A stretch of 64,000 nt of DNA from DUPU01 sp050952465 (GTDB lineage: Bacteria; Bacillota; Dehalobacteriia; Dehalobacteriales; Dehalobacteriaceae): contig JBMNKZ010000007.1 in assembly GCA_050952465.1 (NCBI GenBank), forward strand, positions 496,001-560,000, given 5' to 3'. Within the stretch, counting starts at the first letter, position 1, and every line of letters begins with the position of its first letter. The position numbers and the translations under genes were made by a program. Shown piece after piece: positions 42,993-54,674 of this stretch. The notes under the pieces were generated by a model. It ran no database searches and was not told the origin of the DNA. It worked only from the letters and a program-made list of their open reading frames with translations.

Positions 42993-45524
42993 CTATTCGT
43001 ACGAGTACTGCAGGATGATATTCTTGTGAATATCGAGTATTCCATAGTTATCAGGAGTTCCTTCCGCGCAGTCCTGGGGTTTAAATTGTCCATTCATGTG
43101 GGAGCCCAGGTCCCATACTGAGACAAATGAATCATCATTTTCAGTAGACTTCGGAAAATAATGAAGCTGTCCGTCATTCCCCAAATGCTTGACCCTGAGC
43201 TTGGTAATTGGCCTTTGATTCTTACTGGTGACATAATAGAGTTTTAGTTTTTGACCCACCGGCAAGCTGCTGATATATGACTTCAGGCTGGGATCAGACT
43301 TTGCTTCCCCTCCGTCACCCCAGAGGCGGGCGGTGGGGTCATCACCCCAATATCTCTTAAATATCGCTTTGGCATTTTCCCCTTGACTCTCATTTACCAG
43401 GAAAACAGCCACCACCGGTGGTTTTGCTTCGATATCGCTCATACCTTTTCTGACGTAAAGCTGTTGCTGGATATCGCCGGGTAGCATCATATGGGGTGAA
43501 AGATTAGAAACCAGCTCCCATGTTTCATGGGTCACAGGATCTTCTATGGTATTGTCGTCGAGACCGGCCAGGGTTGAGCCCACCGGCTGTGGGTTCAGAC
43601 GCAGGCCGTTGATACAATAGACGGTATCAGCAGGTATATATTGATGTTTGGCTGCGTACCTCTCGAAGGCAGCTTTAATCTGCTCTCTTCTCATAGGATT
43701 TACAGCCATTTTCCATATCGGGATCAAAGGCCGGTTTTTGCCGAAATCTGCGAGACCGGGGTTTGTCTGTACTCTATTGAACCATGCATTAAAAGCAGAA
43801 GGTTCAAGTCGATGGGAGCCTCCATAAGCCGGATAGGCGAAAATCTCTGTCTCACAGTTCTGTTCAAAGGACTCAGAGGCCCTAGTCTGGCTGGTTTGAT
43901 AATGGACGCCCGCTGAAGCAAATCCGGCATTAAAGGAAGCTTTTACATCTGCCTCAAAATTGTGTGTTTCACTGTTATAGGTGCTGTTAGATGTTGCATT
44001 ATAATCCAGGCGGCCCCCCATTCTGACATACCTGACCACGTGGGTGCCGTACATGGCAAATATCTCAAAAGGGTCCACCTGAGGATCATTAATGACATGC
44101 TTAAAGGCGCTATCTAAATAATTTTGAAAATTTAAATTCCGATCATCAAAATACACACCATATTTGGATGCATCATAGATAAGGGTGGCGAATTTTCTGT
44201 TGGTTTCGGTCAATGTTGAAGTGCTGAAGTTTGTCTTAACACTGCCGCTGAAGTAGAGATAACCCCCGCTGACGCCAACGGATGTAGCCAGAGCCTGGGA
44301 ATAAGACTTGGCACTGGATCCTTCTTTATAGCGGCTGTTGTTGTAGTCTTCTTCGTTTTTATAGATCCGCTGGTCATTTAACAGCTTGCTGATGCTTAGT
44401 ACATAATCCTTCATACCTTCGCTGGGGTCGGCAAACTTCCCGGTAACAACATCATAGCCCTTTCCCAGGTAACCTACTCCGGACAGTCCTGATTCATGTG
44501 GCTTGAGGGGAAAACCTGACGGTACATAATCCCCGTACTGACCATTATCATATTGATTTTCCCAATAATCAGTAATTTCCTCCGGTGTCATCACATGTAA
44601 GCCATCTGTACCAACTCTGGGCCTAGCTCCTAAACTGGCAGCCGTTCCTGGTTTCGGACTTACACTCGAACCTGCTCCCGGTTTAATAGTCACTCCCGTT
44701 CCCGGAAGAGTAATCCCCGAAGAGTTTCCGCTACTTGCTTCGGCAGACGAGAGGAAACTGGAGTCATTAGCCGGTATGCGGGGATATATTTTATTTTTGC
44801 CAAATCCCGGGTCTTGGGGAGATTTCATGCTGTCCAAAACAGAGTAGAGGTTATTAACATTCCCCGGTTTAATTTGTACCACAGGGGGTTCAGTATTTCC
44901 TGAATATTTGGTGAAAGTGCGCTTTAACAATACTATGGCCTGTTCCCGGTTGGTATTGTTCAAAGGGGAAATGGTTCCCGGCCCGGTACCCTTCATAATA
45001 TCATTTTGATAGCAAAACTTCATGGCATCAATGGCCCATGAGGCAACCTTACCGGCGTCATTAAAGGGGAAGTCGCTGCCGGGAGTGGTATTTAAACTCG
45101 GTTTAGCCGACTGTAAGGCCCGTAGAATCATGACACAGATTTCCTGCCGGGTGATGTTATTTTTTGGTGAGAAAGTAGTGGTGGAAGTGCCTTTTACTAT
45201 TCCCAGAGCATAAGCCTTCAAGATCTCCGGGTTAGTCGTATCGGTAAAAGGATTACTGCCTAAGACAGGTGCTGCTCCACCTAATTTTTCATATAGCTTC
45301 ACGGCGATGACACAGAATTCTTCCCGGGTTATGGGGTTCTGATAGTTTTGCTCTACCTGGCTGTAAGTCAGCCCATAGGAATATGCTTCCTGGAGTTCTT
45401 TTTCCGCCCATTGACTTTGGGTACCGTCAAAATTTAAGGTACCGGTAGCAAAAACAGGAACAGAGAAACAAAACATCAGCAGAAAAGAAAGCAGCCATAT
45501 TAATGGTTTAATCTTCCCTAACAC
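42993..45524 (-). CDS. SLH-domain surface protein with a MACPF (perforin-like) domain
   Basis: The 843-residue protein starts with GTG behind AGGGGTGG. It has a signal peptide ending at about FA-TG (residue 27) and three SLH domains (about 30-205) that anchor proteins to secondary cell-wall polymers. A Ser/Pro/Gly-rich linker (about 215-305) follows. Residues about 340-640 are a MACPF domain: the signature Y492-GTH-N7-GG (YGTHVVRYVRMGG) is complete, followed by a Thr/Ser-rich amphipathic stretch like a transmembrane hairpin. The C-terminal 200 residues are a separate unknown domain (VAVFLVNESQ..., YYVTSKNQRPITKLRVKHLG). MACPF proteins form oligomeric pores in membranes. A wall-anchored MACPF is unusual; target and role are unknown. 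The locus holds three other exported surface proteins. Confidence 0.88.
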   Translation of the reverse strand: MLGKIKPLIWLLSFLLMFCFSVPVFATGTLNFDGTQSQWAEKELQEAYSYGLTYSQVEQNYQNPITREEFCVIAVKLYEKLGGAAPVLGSNPFTDTTNPEILKAYALGIVKGTSTTTFSPKNNITRQEICVMILRALQSAKPSLNTTPGSDFPFNDAGKVASWAIDAMKFCYQNDIMKGTGPGTISPLNNTNREQAIVLLKRTFTKYSGNTEPPVVQIKPGNVNNLYSVLDSMKSPQDPGFGKNKIYPRIPANDSSFLSSAEASSGNSSGITLPGTGVTIKPGAGSSVSPKPGTAASLGARPRVGTDGLHVMTPEEITDYWENQYDNGQYGDYVPSGFPLKPHESGLSGVGYLGKGYDVVTGKFADPSEGMKDYVLSISKLLNDQRIYKNEEDYNNSRYKEGSSAKSYSQALATSVGVSGGYLYFSGSVKTNFSTSTLTETNRKFATLIYDASKYGVYFDDRNLNFQNYLDSAFKHVINDPQVDPFEIFAMYGTHVVRYVRMGGRLDYNATSNSTYNSETHNFEADVKASFNAGFASAGVHYQTSQTRASESFEQNCETEIFAYPAYGGSHRLEPSAFNAWFNRVQTNPGLADFGKNRPLIPIWKMAVNPMRREQIKAAFERYAAKHQYIPADTVYCINGLRLNPQPVGSTLAGLDDNTIEDPVTHETWELVSNLSPHMMLPGDIQQQLYVRKGMSDIEAKPPVVAVFLVNESQGENAKAIFKRYWGDDPTARLWGDGGEAKSDPSLKSYISSLPVGQKLKLYYVTSKNQRPITKLRVKHLGNDGQLHYFPKSTENDDSFVSVWDLGSHMNGQFKPQDCAEGTPDNYGILDIHKNIILQYSYE

Positions 45525-45574
45525 ATTTTACCACCCCTTATTTTTATTTTTAATCAATTTGATTTACTTATTTC

Positions 45575-46285
45575 TTATTTAAAATATGGATCAGCAATCA
45601 CCATGATGTCCGGTTGAGTATTTTTGGGTACCCGCTCATAAATTAAGTTCTGAACATAAAGCTCTTGAATCTTGGGAATGTCGATTTCAAATGCAATGGA
45701 TTCACCCTTTTTCACTTTAAGTTCTTTTAGAACCTTCCCGGATTGGTCTTTTTCCCTGATTTTAATGGTCACTTCGTCGGTGGTGTTGTCATTATCCTCT
45801 AGGCATGCTACCCCGCCAAATTTTTGAAACTGACCCTTCGGCAGCACAAAGCCCCCCATTTCGTTAAATCCGTCTTTCCCGGTATAAAGAATCCCAGACT
45901 GGTACTGCTTGCCGTTAACCACTAGCTGGCTCTTGTCAAAGCTTAACTGGCAGGACCAGAGGTGACTGAAGTGCTTTGATTCCAGCGGGGTCTTTCCTTT
46001 TTCCCCTAGGTAGACGGTCTGGGAGGGGGCATCATAGTCCACTGCAATGGATAATGCTTGGGCAATGGCTCTTACGGGCAGATAGGTGCTTCCGTTATAC
46101 TGCAAAGGGCGCATTACTTTGCCATCTGCTCCCGTGGGGGCAAAATCCTGACCGTTTAGCTTCATTTTCAGCTCATAATTAATGATTGCCCTTACTTCTT
46201 CTTGTTTCACTGCCCCGATAGCACCCAAACTGACTCCAAAGACGAAGACGGCACATAGGATCAAAATACCGATCCCATTTTTCAT
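45575..46285 (-). CDS. Secreted stalk-domain (copper amine oxidase-like N-terminal) protein
   Basis: The 236-residue protein has a signal peptide (about residues 1-25). Residues about 35-95 form the stalk domain, with STYLPVRAIAQALSIAVDYDA as the tell-tale repeat. The remaining 140 residues have no recognised family and include IREKDQSGKVLKELKVKKGE and a C-terminal YVQNLIYERVPK. It is exported and probably attached to the wall. It lies 50 bp upstream of the SLH-MACPF gene on the same strand and may be cotranscribed with it. Confidence 0.82.
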   Translation of the reverse strand: MKNGIGILILCAVFVFGVSLGAIGAVKQEEVRAIINYELKMKLNGQDFAPTGADGKVMRPLQYNGSTYLPVRAIAQALSIAVDYDAPSQTVYLGEKGKTPLESKHFSHLWSCQLSFDKSQLVVNGKQYQSGILYTGKDGFNEMGGFVLPKGQFQKFGGVACLEDNDNTTDEVTIKIREKDQSGKVLKELKVKKGESIAFEIDIPKIQELYVQNLIYERVPKNTQPDIMVIADPYFK

Positions 46286-46547
46286 GGTAACCTCACTACT
46301 CCTTTTTTATTAATTATTTATTTAAACACAACGTGCTTAAATCATCATTATGATCCTAGACAAATTTTTTGATTGCAAATTTAATAAATATTATTAAAAT
46401 CCACAAAATAAATTCCATATAATCCCATATTATTCCTTTTTTATTTAAATATTTTTATATATTTTCCAACAAATTGCAGGGAGCGTCCCATGCAAATATT
46501 TATTTAAAGGTAAGGTTTGAAAGAGACTTCCCATGTCAATCAGGCAA

Positions 46548-46575
46548 GAAAAAAATAGCCCTTGGGCTACTTTTG
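46548..46575 (-). terminator. Small - strand hairpin with T-tract
   Basis: TAGCCC-AA-GGGCTA on the - strand is followed by a run of seven T. It lies in the 517-bp gap (46286-46802) between the giant surface gene and the stalk gene. The rest of that gap is A/T-rich, and no other feature was recognised apart from the palindrome at 46740. Confidence 0.6.
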
Positions 46576-46739
46576 TAGAAAAACTTCATTATGGGTTCCA
46601 ATAATATAAAGAGTGTTAATCTAATCGATTCCATCAGAAGTTACTTTGATAATAATTCTTATTAACATATTTACACTGATTTCATAGAAGTTATCTGTTC
46701 CTTGAATTTTTTAAGCATTTTTCCGGTGCAAAACTCTAT

Positions 46740-46800
46740 TATCGGGAATTTAATGAGTCAGAAGAAACTGTCTTCTCCTGACTCATGCTTTTTCCCGATA
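46740..46800 (-). terminator. Long inverted repeat just after the giant surface gene
   Basis: TATCGGGAA (46740-46748) pairs with TTCCCGATA (46792-46800). Inside, ATGAGTCAG plus AAGA pairs with TCTT plus CTGACTCAT, with a 3-nt bulge. The palindrome starts 2 bp beyond the stop codon of the giant gene. It probably ends transcription or protects the mRNA end. Confidence 0.7.
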
Positions 46801-46802
46801 GC

Positions 46803-49800
46803 TTAAAAATTAATTTTATTCAAATATCTTTTTAGTACTTCGGCCACTACCTTAGCTGCTTCGGCCCTTGTGGTGTTGCCCTTTGGATCATAGATTCCCT
46901 CGTTTTTGCCATTGACGATGCCGGCTCTTTGGATTTCAACTATAGCTTTTTTGGCCCATGCTCCAATCTTATCTGCGTCTTTAAAATTCATTTCCGCATT
47001 TTCCGCATCTAATTCCAGTCCGATTGCTTTAAGGAAGTTACTGAGCATCATGGCCATCTGTTCTCTGGTGATCAAATTTGTTGGTCCAAAGCTTCCATTT
47101 CCATAGCCACTTACTACTTTGTTATCTACTGCCCAAGCGATATACTTCCCATACCAAGCACCTGCTTTAACATCATTGTAGCTGGACTTATTGTATTTAT
47201 CCAGGTCTATATTGTCTAAGATACTTACTAATAGTTTAAGAATTCCGCTCTGGTAACGCCTCTTTGCGGTTCAAATTTTCCTTCTTCTACTCCTTCTACG
47301 ATACCTCTTGCGGCCAGATAGGAAATATCATCCTTGGCCCACATATCGATGTCATTAAAGCTGATGGGATGATAGCCTACAATATAATCTGCTCCCTCTG
47401 CTCCGATAAACTTCATAGTCTGGGTGATTGGATCGTAAGCTGAGGCTTTCACTATTTCCAGGTTTCCTTGCCCATCCCTTTTGTATACTACTAAAGCATT
47501 AGCATCCTCATTTGCTTTTAATTGATATTTGATGGTTTGCACTTTTAATCCTGGACCTATGGGCAGTTCCTCAGGAATGAGCTTTTCATCATTATTTCCT
47601 CCACCTTTTCCTGGTTTCTTTGGCGGATCTATGGGAGGATCTACCGGTTCTTCCGGAATCGTTACCTCTTCTGTCGCTGCCTCCGCCATGGTCTTTTCGG
47701 CATAATCACGGACCATATCGCTGACCCAAACAGAATATGATGCTCCCGTTTCCAGAGGTGCAACAGGGGTAAATTTAAATATTCTAGCCAGTTGCTTAGT
47801 CTCATCCTTGGGATTTTCCTTTGCATCAACAACGGTGATCGCGCCGGCTATTGCTACCTTATTACCGAATTCATCCAATTCCTTTTCATATACTTTAAAA
47901 GTAGATGCCCCAATGGTTGCCGGATCCATATATTTATCAAAGACCAGCTTGACAATGCCTCCATACTCGGCACTGATCTCTACAGTCGGTGGTACCAAGG
48001 ATATCATGCCAATATTTACTTCCAGCTGAGGCGGCGGCACAGGCAGTACATCACTAAAGGCCCTTTCATAGCCTTCTTTTTCGTACATCACCAGCCATAA
48101 GCCTTCCGGCACATCCCATTGATATCGTCCTTCTTTATCTGTGATCAAGGGATTTTCCTGGCCAAACCATTCCGCTTCCCAAAACGTCCATTCCCCGTCT
48201 ATTTGTTCAAAGGCAGTAGCCTTTACTCCCTCGAGACGATTATCTTCCACGCCCTCATAAAGATATCCGCTGGGGTCAATCATGTTTACAGGAATCGGTT
48301 TTGCTATTCCTCCCTCATTGGGGCCGTTTCCGTCTGATTTTCTACCATCCGGTCCAGAATCATTTGGGTCGCCTTTTGATTTCTGACAGGTGAAAGAGTT
48401 CCATTGATCAATATAGCCTTTCAAATCCTTGTAGGTTGTTTCCGTCACCTCATCCATTAAGCTGCCGGCCACAGACCCTGTGGCACTTGTTCCTATAGAT
48501 ACTCCCTCTGCAACCCAGCCGGCGGGAACTACCTTTCCGGCCACACTCAATGCAATGCTGCTAAAGATTTTATAGCCTGTGGAGAACTTCAAATCCAGTT
48601 CAGCATTTCTAATCTCATTTCTATAGTACTCCCGCATTGTTGGTTCAAAGCAAGGACCATCCACGATGGCTCTTAACCTATTGAGATCATCTGCTTGTTT
48701 ACCATAGTCAAACCCGGTCATAAAGGAATCATATAATTCGTAAAGTTTATTACCTCCCTTTACCGCCCCTAATGTTCCCTTCATCCGAACAAACTGAATT
48801 GCATTTTTGGCCGCAACCATTACACCTTTGCTTGCCTGTATCCCCATTTTGGATTGTTTCTCCATATCATCATCCTGCTGCTTTAAAATCACATCTCTGT
48901 CGATGATAAAGTCTAATTCAAATGTATCTGCCAGTTCACCTGCGGTTGCTTTTTTTCTTAGCACCTTGATGGGTAATCCGCTATTTGCAGGAAGGATCTC
49001 CGGCCCATCGTAATCCATTATTTCTAAAGTGGTATTGAGGGTAGTGTAGCCATCACTTAACAACACTGTAGACTGGGATTCAAAGGCCTCTTTTTCCTCG
49101 TTATAAGTGGTCGTTGCCCCTAATACAGTTGCATCTCTCCAAAGGGGCGGCAAGCTGCTCCGGAGTACCTCCTCACTTAAATCCCTATAGTCCTCCGGAT
49201 ACTTGACCGGTCTCTTTATAACTCTGTAGGAGATTCTGATTTCATCCATGATAACCGGTCTATTCCAAACAGCAGAAACCTTATTTTCGGAGAGGGTATA
49301 GGTTACCTGGTCTCTTTCTGCCACGACAGTGCCATTGCCTGAAAGTACTATAAAATCCTCGATCCGGGAAATATCATCAAAATAGACATCTAACTCGTGA
49401 TCTTTTTTCAAATCCCATCCATACCTGACGGTGGCTCCTCTATTAATCCCTTTTTTAAAGACTCCTGTTTGGCCAAATTCTATTTTTGTGATGCGGGGTT
49501 GATTAGGGTCAAAATATACCGGCTGGATCTTGGAATATACGGGTGTCCCTGATTTATTTGTTTCCGCCCTTAGGTAATGGGTAGCTTTATTCCCCCGATC
49601 CGGCAGCACCACTGTAGTCTTCCATAATCCATTATTACCTGAGACTACTTGCCCCAAATAGTATGAACTATCATAGATTTTTATGGTGGCATTCGCCGGT
49701 GCTTGGCCGGATATAGGCACCTGCCTGTCATTTATCGTCGAGTCTACATAGAGAGATAAATAGGGAACCTTAATATTTACCTCACCAATGGTTTCCGAAT

Positions 49801-52800
49801 AATTCTCACCCTCTGAGCGAAACTCTGCCCAAAATCTAGCTGCTACATTTGATCTTTCCGGATCATCCAATATCCTTACTTGATATGTGGCAGAGCCCTC
49901 TATCTTGTGGAGGGTATTGTTTGGCCTTACTACTAATTCTATGAACCCTTCATCGGTACCCACATATTCAATAACATTTCTTGATCCTTCTGCAAGTTTA
50001 ATTGTCAAGCTGTCTTCGATATATTCAGTGCCTTCGGGAATGGTCATATAGAATTTATCATTATAAATTTTTGTGATGTCGCTTTCATAACTAAAGTTTG
50101 CCGCCAGTGTCACCAGTCTGCCGGGAGATGCTTCATTGGTGCTGGCGCGGAAACCATTGCCCTCATTATCCTTAAAAAAATACCAACCATAGTGATCTTC
50201 AAATTTATTTACTATGACGGGGCCGATATTATTGACCCGTCCATCTGTTACTTCCACATCTTCTACAACAGTGGTATTTCCCTCTAAATATTTAAGCAAT
50301 CGTTCATAAGTCATAACTGAAGACATTGGGTAAGTATGAAATACAATGGTGTACCTTCCCTCTTCCAGGCCATCGGTAATCATATCTATGTAGTTGTTTG
50401 AATTTTGTGCCACGTGGGATAGCTCATTAGTATCAGGGTTAATCCTATAGATCTGAGCAAATACACGCTGCTCCGTAAAGCTATTGCCATAAGCATCCAC
50501 AAAGGACGCTTTGATTTTTCCCATCCCATCCAGTTTGACATCTACCCGAGCCCAACAATTTTCGTCTAATTTAACTGAATCCGTAACCTTACCGTAGCCT
50601 GCTTCTCTTCCATCTACCGTTATTTCTATCTCATCACCCGGCTTGGCATCAGGCACAGGAACCGCAAACCAATCTCCATATACCTTGGAGCTTTTTTCCG
50701 TTCTTGTGTTGGTAATGGAGACCTTGATAAATGGCTCAATCAGCTGATTATAATAGTAATCCACATCACCTATGTTTTTCGACTTAACGTTAAGTGTAAT
50801 ACTTTTTTCCAGAGGAAATTCAATATCATAGACTTTTTCTTCAGATTCTGTTAAAGCATTTTCAATAGTAAATTCTTTTGACCCAGCCAGCCTATGAGTT
50901 ACTACCAGCCTAACCTCCCCTGCAATCACCTCTAAATTATATTTGCCCTTTTCATCAGTGGTAGTGCTTCTTTGAGATTCAAAGTCCCCGATCTTCGTAA
51001 AGGCGGTAACACTGGCATCCCTTAAGATATTGCCTTCTACCGTACTTACCGTACCACTTAATGCAGCCATCGGCCGATCTGTTATCATAATGGTAATCTC
51101 ATTTTCCCCCGGAGCCAAGGTCATCGTGGCTGTAGCCGGGGACTGATAGTGCTCCCAAGCCGTTGTCACATTCGCCGTAATCTTGAGTGTTTCCCCGGCC
51201 AGACTATCTTTAACTACCGGTGCCCTTTCCGCCTTACCCCTATCGGCCCAGCCCCTTACCCATCCATCTTGCCCACTATCACCGCTGGCAATGAACTCCA
51301 CCTTCTCGCCCTTTGAAGAGGTAATCGTTACTAAGGCATTATAAATCGGCTTATTTTCTTTATCCACAACCCGAATATCCAAGGAAGCGGGTGCTTGATC
51401 AAAGTTAAACTCATCGACATTAATTATTCCGCCCGTTATTATAATATTTTGATATGCGCCAAGATTTTTTTGCCCGCGCGTTAATTTAAGCTCATAATCC
51501 TCTGCAGGAATCAGCCCAGTTATTACATATGCACCAGCATCAGTTAGTAAGGTTTTTCCCCCTGAGCTCTTTGTTTTACTCCAAAGAGATAGTTCCGCCC
51601 CTTCCAATTCCCCTAATTTCTCTTGAGTTGCCGGGGAAAGCTGCACCTTTAAACCACCATTAATGGGAGCAGGCAGATTTGCTGCTTCCATTAATGCTTT
51701 GTTTTCTTCATGCTGAATGCTGCCTGTTATTTTTGTGATGGTCTTAGCTCCCTCAGGGATGGGGAGGAAGCCTTGATATGTCCCCGTGCCGCTTCCATCT
51801 GGATTCTTAGTTTCTGTTAAGGAAGTTTCCACATTTTTCACTTGTCCATCCTGATAGACATATTCCATGACTGTTTTTGCGGCCTGTTCCGGAGTACCGC
51901 AGATGGTTAGATCGATGCTTGAACCCATGTTAAGATGATTTTGCTGATCCCAAGAGCCTTTCCAATTCACGGAACTTATTTCCAGCTGAATAATTTCCTT
52001 GGTGAACATGGATAGCTCTGCGGCGTCTGATTTATTTCCTGCTTGGTCCATGGCAAATACTTGGTATTGATATTCGGTCTGATTCACAAGTCCCTTGTCG
52101 ATGTAACTGGGGACACTTACTGTTGCGATAAGAGATCCATTTCTATAAACCTCATATTTGGAAATAGTCTCTCCTTCCGGTGCCTGCCAAGTTAGATTGA
52201 TGGTCTCAGCATCCGGGGAAACCCCTGCTAAGTTCTGCGGTTTACCGGGAGCTGTCCAGTCAATAACAAGAGATACCGGTTGGGAATCCTCTGCTGTAAT
52301 GCTATAGCTGCCTTCTTCAGGCGGGGTAAAGTTTATGGCAAATATACCTGTTTCTGCTGCCGCCGAGGTAGTGCCAATTAAGATTTTTTCGCTTTGCTCA
52401 AAGGCATAATACACCTTAATCTGGGATGAAGGATTCCCTATTCCTTGAATAGTTATTTCTTTAGCATTGGTTGGTGAGGTCAGAGTATCTAATACCGGGC
52501 CACTTGCCTCTCCTATAAAGAAGCCGATAGGAGTTTGGTATGGGTATAGTCTCCTTCACCCAGGTCCAGCTTAACAGTGTATGTTCCTTCCATGATATCC
52601 ACGGGAATTTGATATTCTCCCGAATAGAAGGTCGTTTCCGTGTCCAATTTTTCTACCAAGGTTATATCTTCTTGATATGGTCTCCAGCCACTCCATCTAT
52701 CCAGAATGAGTCTGTTATTACCTAGATCCGTTGTTTCATAGATCTCTTCATTATTAGCATTCATTATTTTGAGCACAGGGGCTTCGGCGGTCCAAGTTAC

Positions 52801-53697
52801 TTCTCCCCCATCATATGTAATAGGAAGATCTACCGCCTTTCCAATCAGTCTGTTCCCATAGGAGTCCTTAATTACCTGGGTGATCTTTACCCGTTCTCCT
52901 TTATCATAGGAACTTTTATCCAGTGTTAAAGATGAGGTAAATTCGTCATCTACTGTTAATGTGAAGGACTCTTTTTGACCTATGGTAATTTGCTTTTCCA
53001 GAAAATATGTATTTGTTTGGTCTGATAGGGCAATGACGATCACATAGGTGCCGGGTGTGATGCGAATTTTCCTGATCCCTTCCCCAGGTTTTTGGGTATA
53101 TATGATAGAAGCTTTATCTTGTCCTTCCGGGAAAATAGAGATGGCCGGAATGATGTAGTTGGCATCTGCCGTTGAATTTAGTGTAAGGAGGGCAAGATCC
53201 TCTCCCCCCATATATACGGCTTGATTCACAGGTGTATCCGCGGTAACGTTCAGTTTCTCGATTAAATAATAATTTGGCATAGACTCTTCTAAGACAGTGC
53301 CATATAGGTTATAGAAATTAGCACCAATAGTATAATCTCCCTCCGGTAAAACTAACTCCCTCTCCGGATAAATATCATAAATGATCTTATAATAAGGTGA
53401 CCCGTCTTCCGTTTCTCCGCTGATAGTGATAAAACGCTCATCCCCATATGGCCATCCGTCGTTTTCATCAAGTGGTTTTATAATCACATTATGAAAACTT
53501 GCCACCTGTGCTTTTACTATTTCCTCCTGGTCTAAAACCTTAGCCGCAGGATTTATGGACTGAGCCTCCATAGTTTCTTCAGCCCAGGCGATTGCCGGAT
53601 AGACTACCTGCAGCAGCATAGCCCATACTAAGACAAAAGATATGGCAAAACTCTTCCCTCTACCTTTTCTCCTGTTTTTTTTACTTGTACCACTCAT
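46803..53697 (-). pseudogene. Giant SLH surface protein with FN3 and carboxypeptidase-regulatory-like repeats, two frameshifts
   Basis: Three consecutive - strand readings (53697-52513, 52414-47228, 47075-46803) are one gene. One missing T in the T run at about 52515 and one missing A at about 47232 break it. Restoring both gives exactly 2299 codons. The first reading stops after LLSAS, and the next continues GPVLDTLTSP in another frame; the SLH domain is cut at RAEFL and resumes KLLVSILD. Domains: signal peptide (about 1-40), FN3 (about 480-560), several beta-sandwich domains with carboxypeptidase-regulatory style repeats, and three SLH domains in the last 200 residues. Ordinary length for an S-layer-associated protein would be shorter. 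If the two lesions are sequencing errors the protein is intact; otherwise only the N-terminal 394 residues are made. Confidence 0.82.
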
Positions 53698-53733
53698 TCC
53701 TTCTCCTCCAATATTTTCTAAACCGATGATTGT

Positions 53734-54231
53734 TTATTCTGCTTTGCCGGCAGCAATACTGACTGTTTGATTCTCCTTATCATAGGATAGTTGAACACTA
53801 ATACCTTTATCGTTACCGGCAGCATATGAAATGATGCCATCTAAATTCATTTCAAAAGCGTCCTTGGTAAAGCTAGCTTTAATTTCATCATAATACTCGG
53901 CAAAATCTTGCTCCTTGACTTCCTCTATGATAATCATGGCATAGGCCTCGCTGGTCATTACACTAGTGATGGTACCTTCTTTAAACTCAGGAACAGTTTG
54001 AAGCACATCTGATTCCGGCCATTCAGAACCACCAAAGCTAGCTTCTGTGCCATCCTCTCCTTTAATGGTCACCTTATCTCCATCAATATCTACGTCACCC
54101 CCGCCTATTTCTTCCAAAATCTTTTCTCCAATCGCTTCGCCAACCTTGTTTTCCAGTTTTTCTTTTGCCCCACAGGCAGTAAATGACATCATCAGCGCCA
54201 CCAAAAGTAACGCGATCCATATTTTCTTCAT
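53734..54231 (-). CDS. Small lipoprotein of unknown function
   Basis: The 165-residue protein has a lipobox signal (MKKIWIALLLVALMMSFTAC) and an acidic mature part with GGGDVDIDGDKVTIKGEDG. It should be anchored on the outer membrane face by Cys20. Beyond that no family was recognised. It lies 36 bp upstream of the giant surface gene in the same direction, so it is probably part of the surface operon. Confidence 0.75.
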   Translation of the reverse strand: MKKIWIALLLVALMMSFTACGAKEKLENKVGEAIGEKILEEIGGGDVDIDGDKVTIKGEDGTEASFGGSEWPESDVLQTVPEFKEGTITSVMTSEAYAMIIIEEVKEQDFAEYYDEIKASFTKDAFEMNLDGIISYAAGNDKGISVQLSYDKENQTVSIAAGKAE

Positions 54232-54273
54232 GATATCCCTCCCTCAAATTTTGCAATCCTTTATTTTCCGGAA

Positions 54274-54648
54274 TCAATTAATAATCCTGATACCACCGAT
54301 AATAGGCAGTTCTTTCGCCTTGCCGTTCAGACCATTCATCAGTCCCATAATAAATAATGCAATTACCGCGAGGCTGAATGCCCCGTATAAAAGTGTGGTC
54401 AGCCAGTAAAAACGCCATGTGATAGCGGTCAAGATACCGGATACCACAGAAATTGTAATGTGGCCGGCAATACTGGTAATCAGCAGGAGCAAGCCTTGGT
54501 TGGCGTGAAATCTGCCGAACTTAGAGTCTTTATCGGTGATCAAGGGCAGAAAGAAAAGGATGTAGGCAAGCCCAGCCATTGTTTTGTTTTGCTGAATATC
54601 TATGGGGTCAAAAGCTTCTGTCAGACCATGATTATTTTGTTCAGCCAT
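54274..54648 (-). CDS. Small membrane protein, DUF4870-like
   Basis: The 124-residue protein has three to four hydrophobic helices (AGLAYILFFLPLI, GLLLLITSIAGHI, LLYGAFSLAVIALFIMGLM). This layout and the FHANQGLLLL motif are those of the DUF4870/Tic20-like family of small membrane proteins of unknown role. It ends 43 bp before the lipoprotein gene. The RBS TAGGGGG precedes the ATG. Confidence 0.75.
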   Translation of the reverse strand: MAEQNNHGLTEAFDPIDIQQNKTMAGLAYILFFLPLITDKDSKFGRFHANQGLLLLITSIAGHITISVVSGILTAITWRFYWLTTLLYGAFSLAVIALFIMGLMNGLNGKAKELPIIGGIRIIN

Positions 54649-54674
54649 AGGATATTCCCCCTAAATAAATTTAC

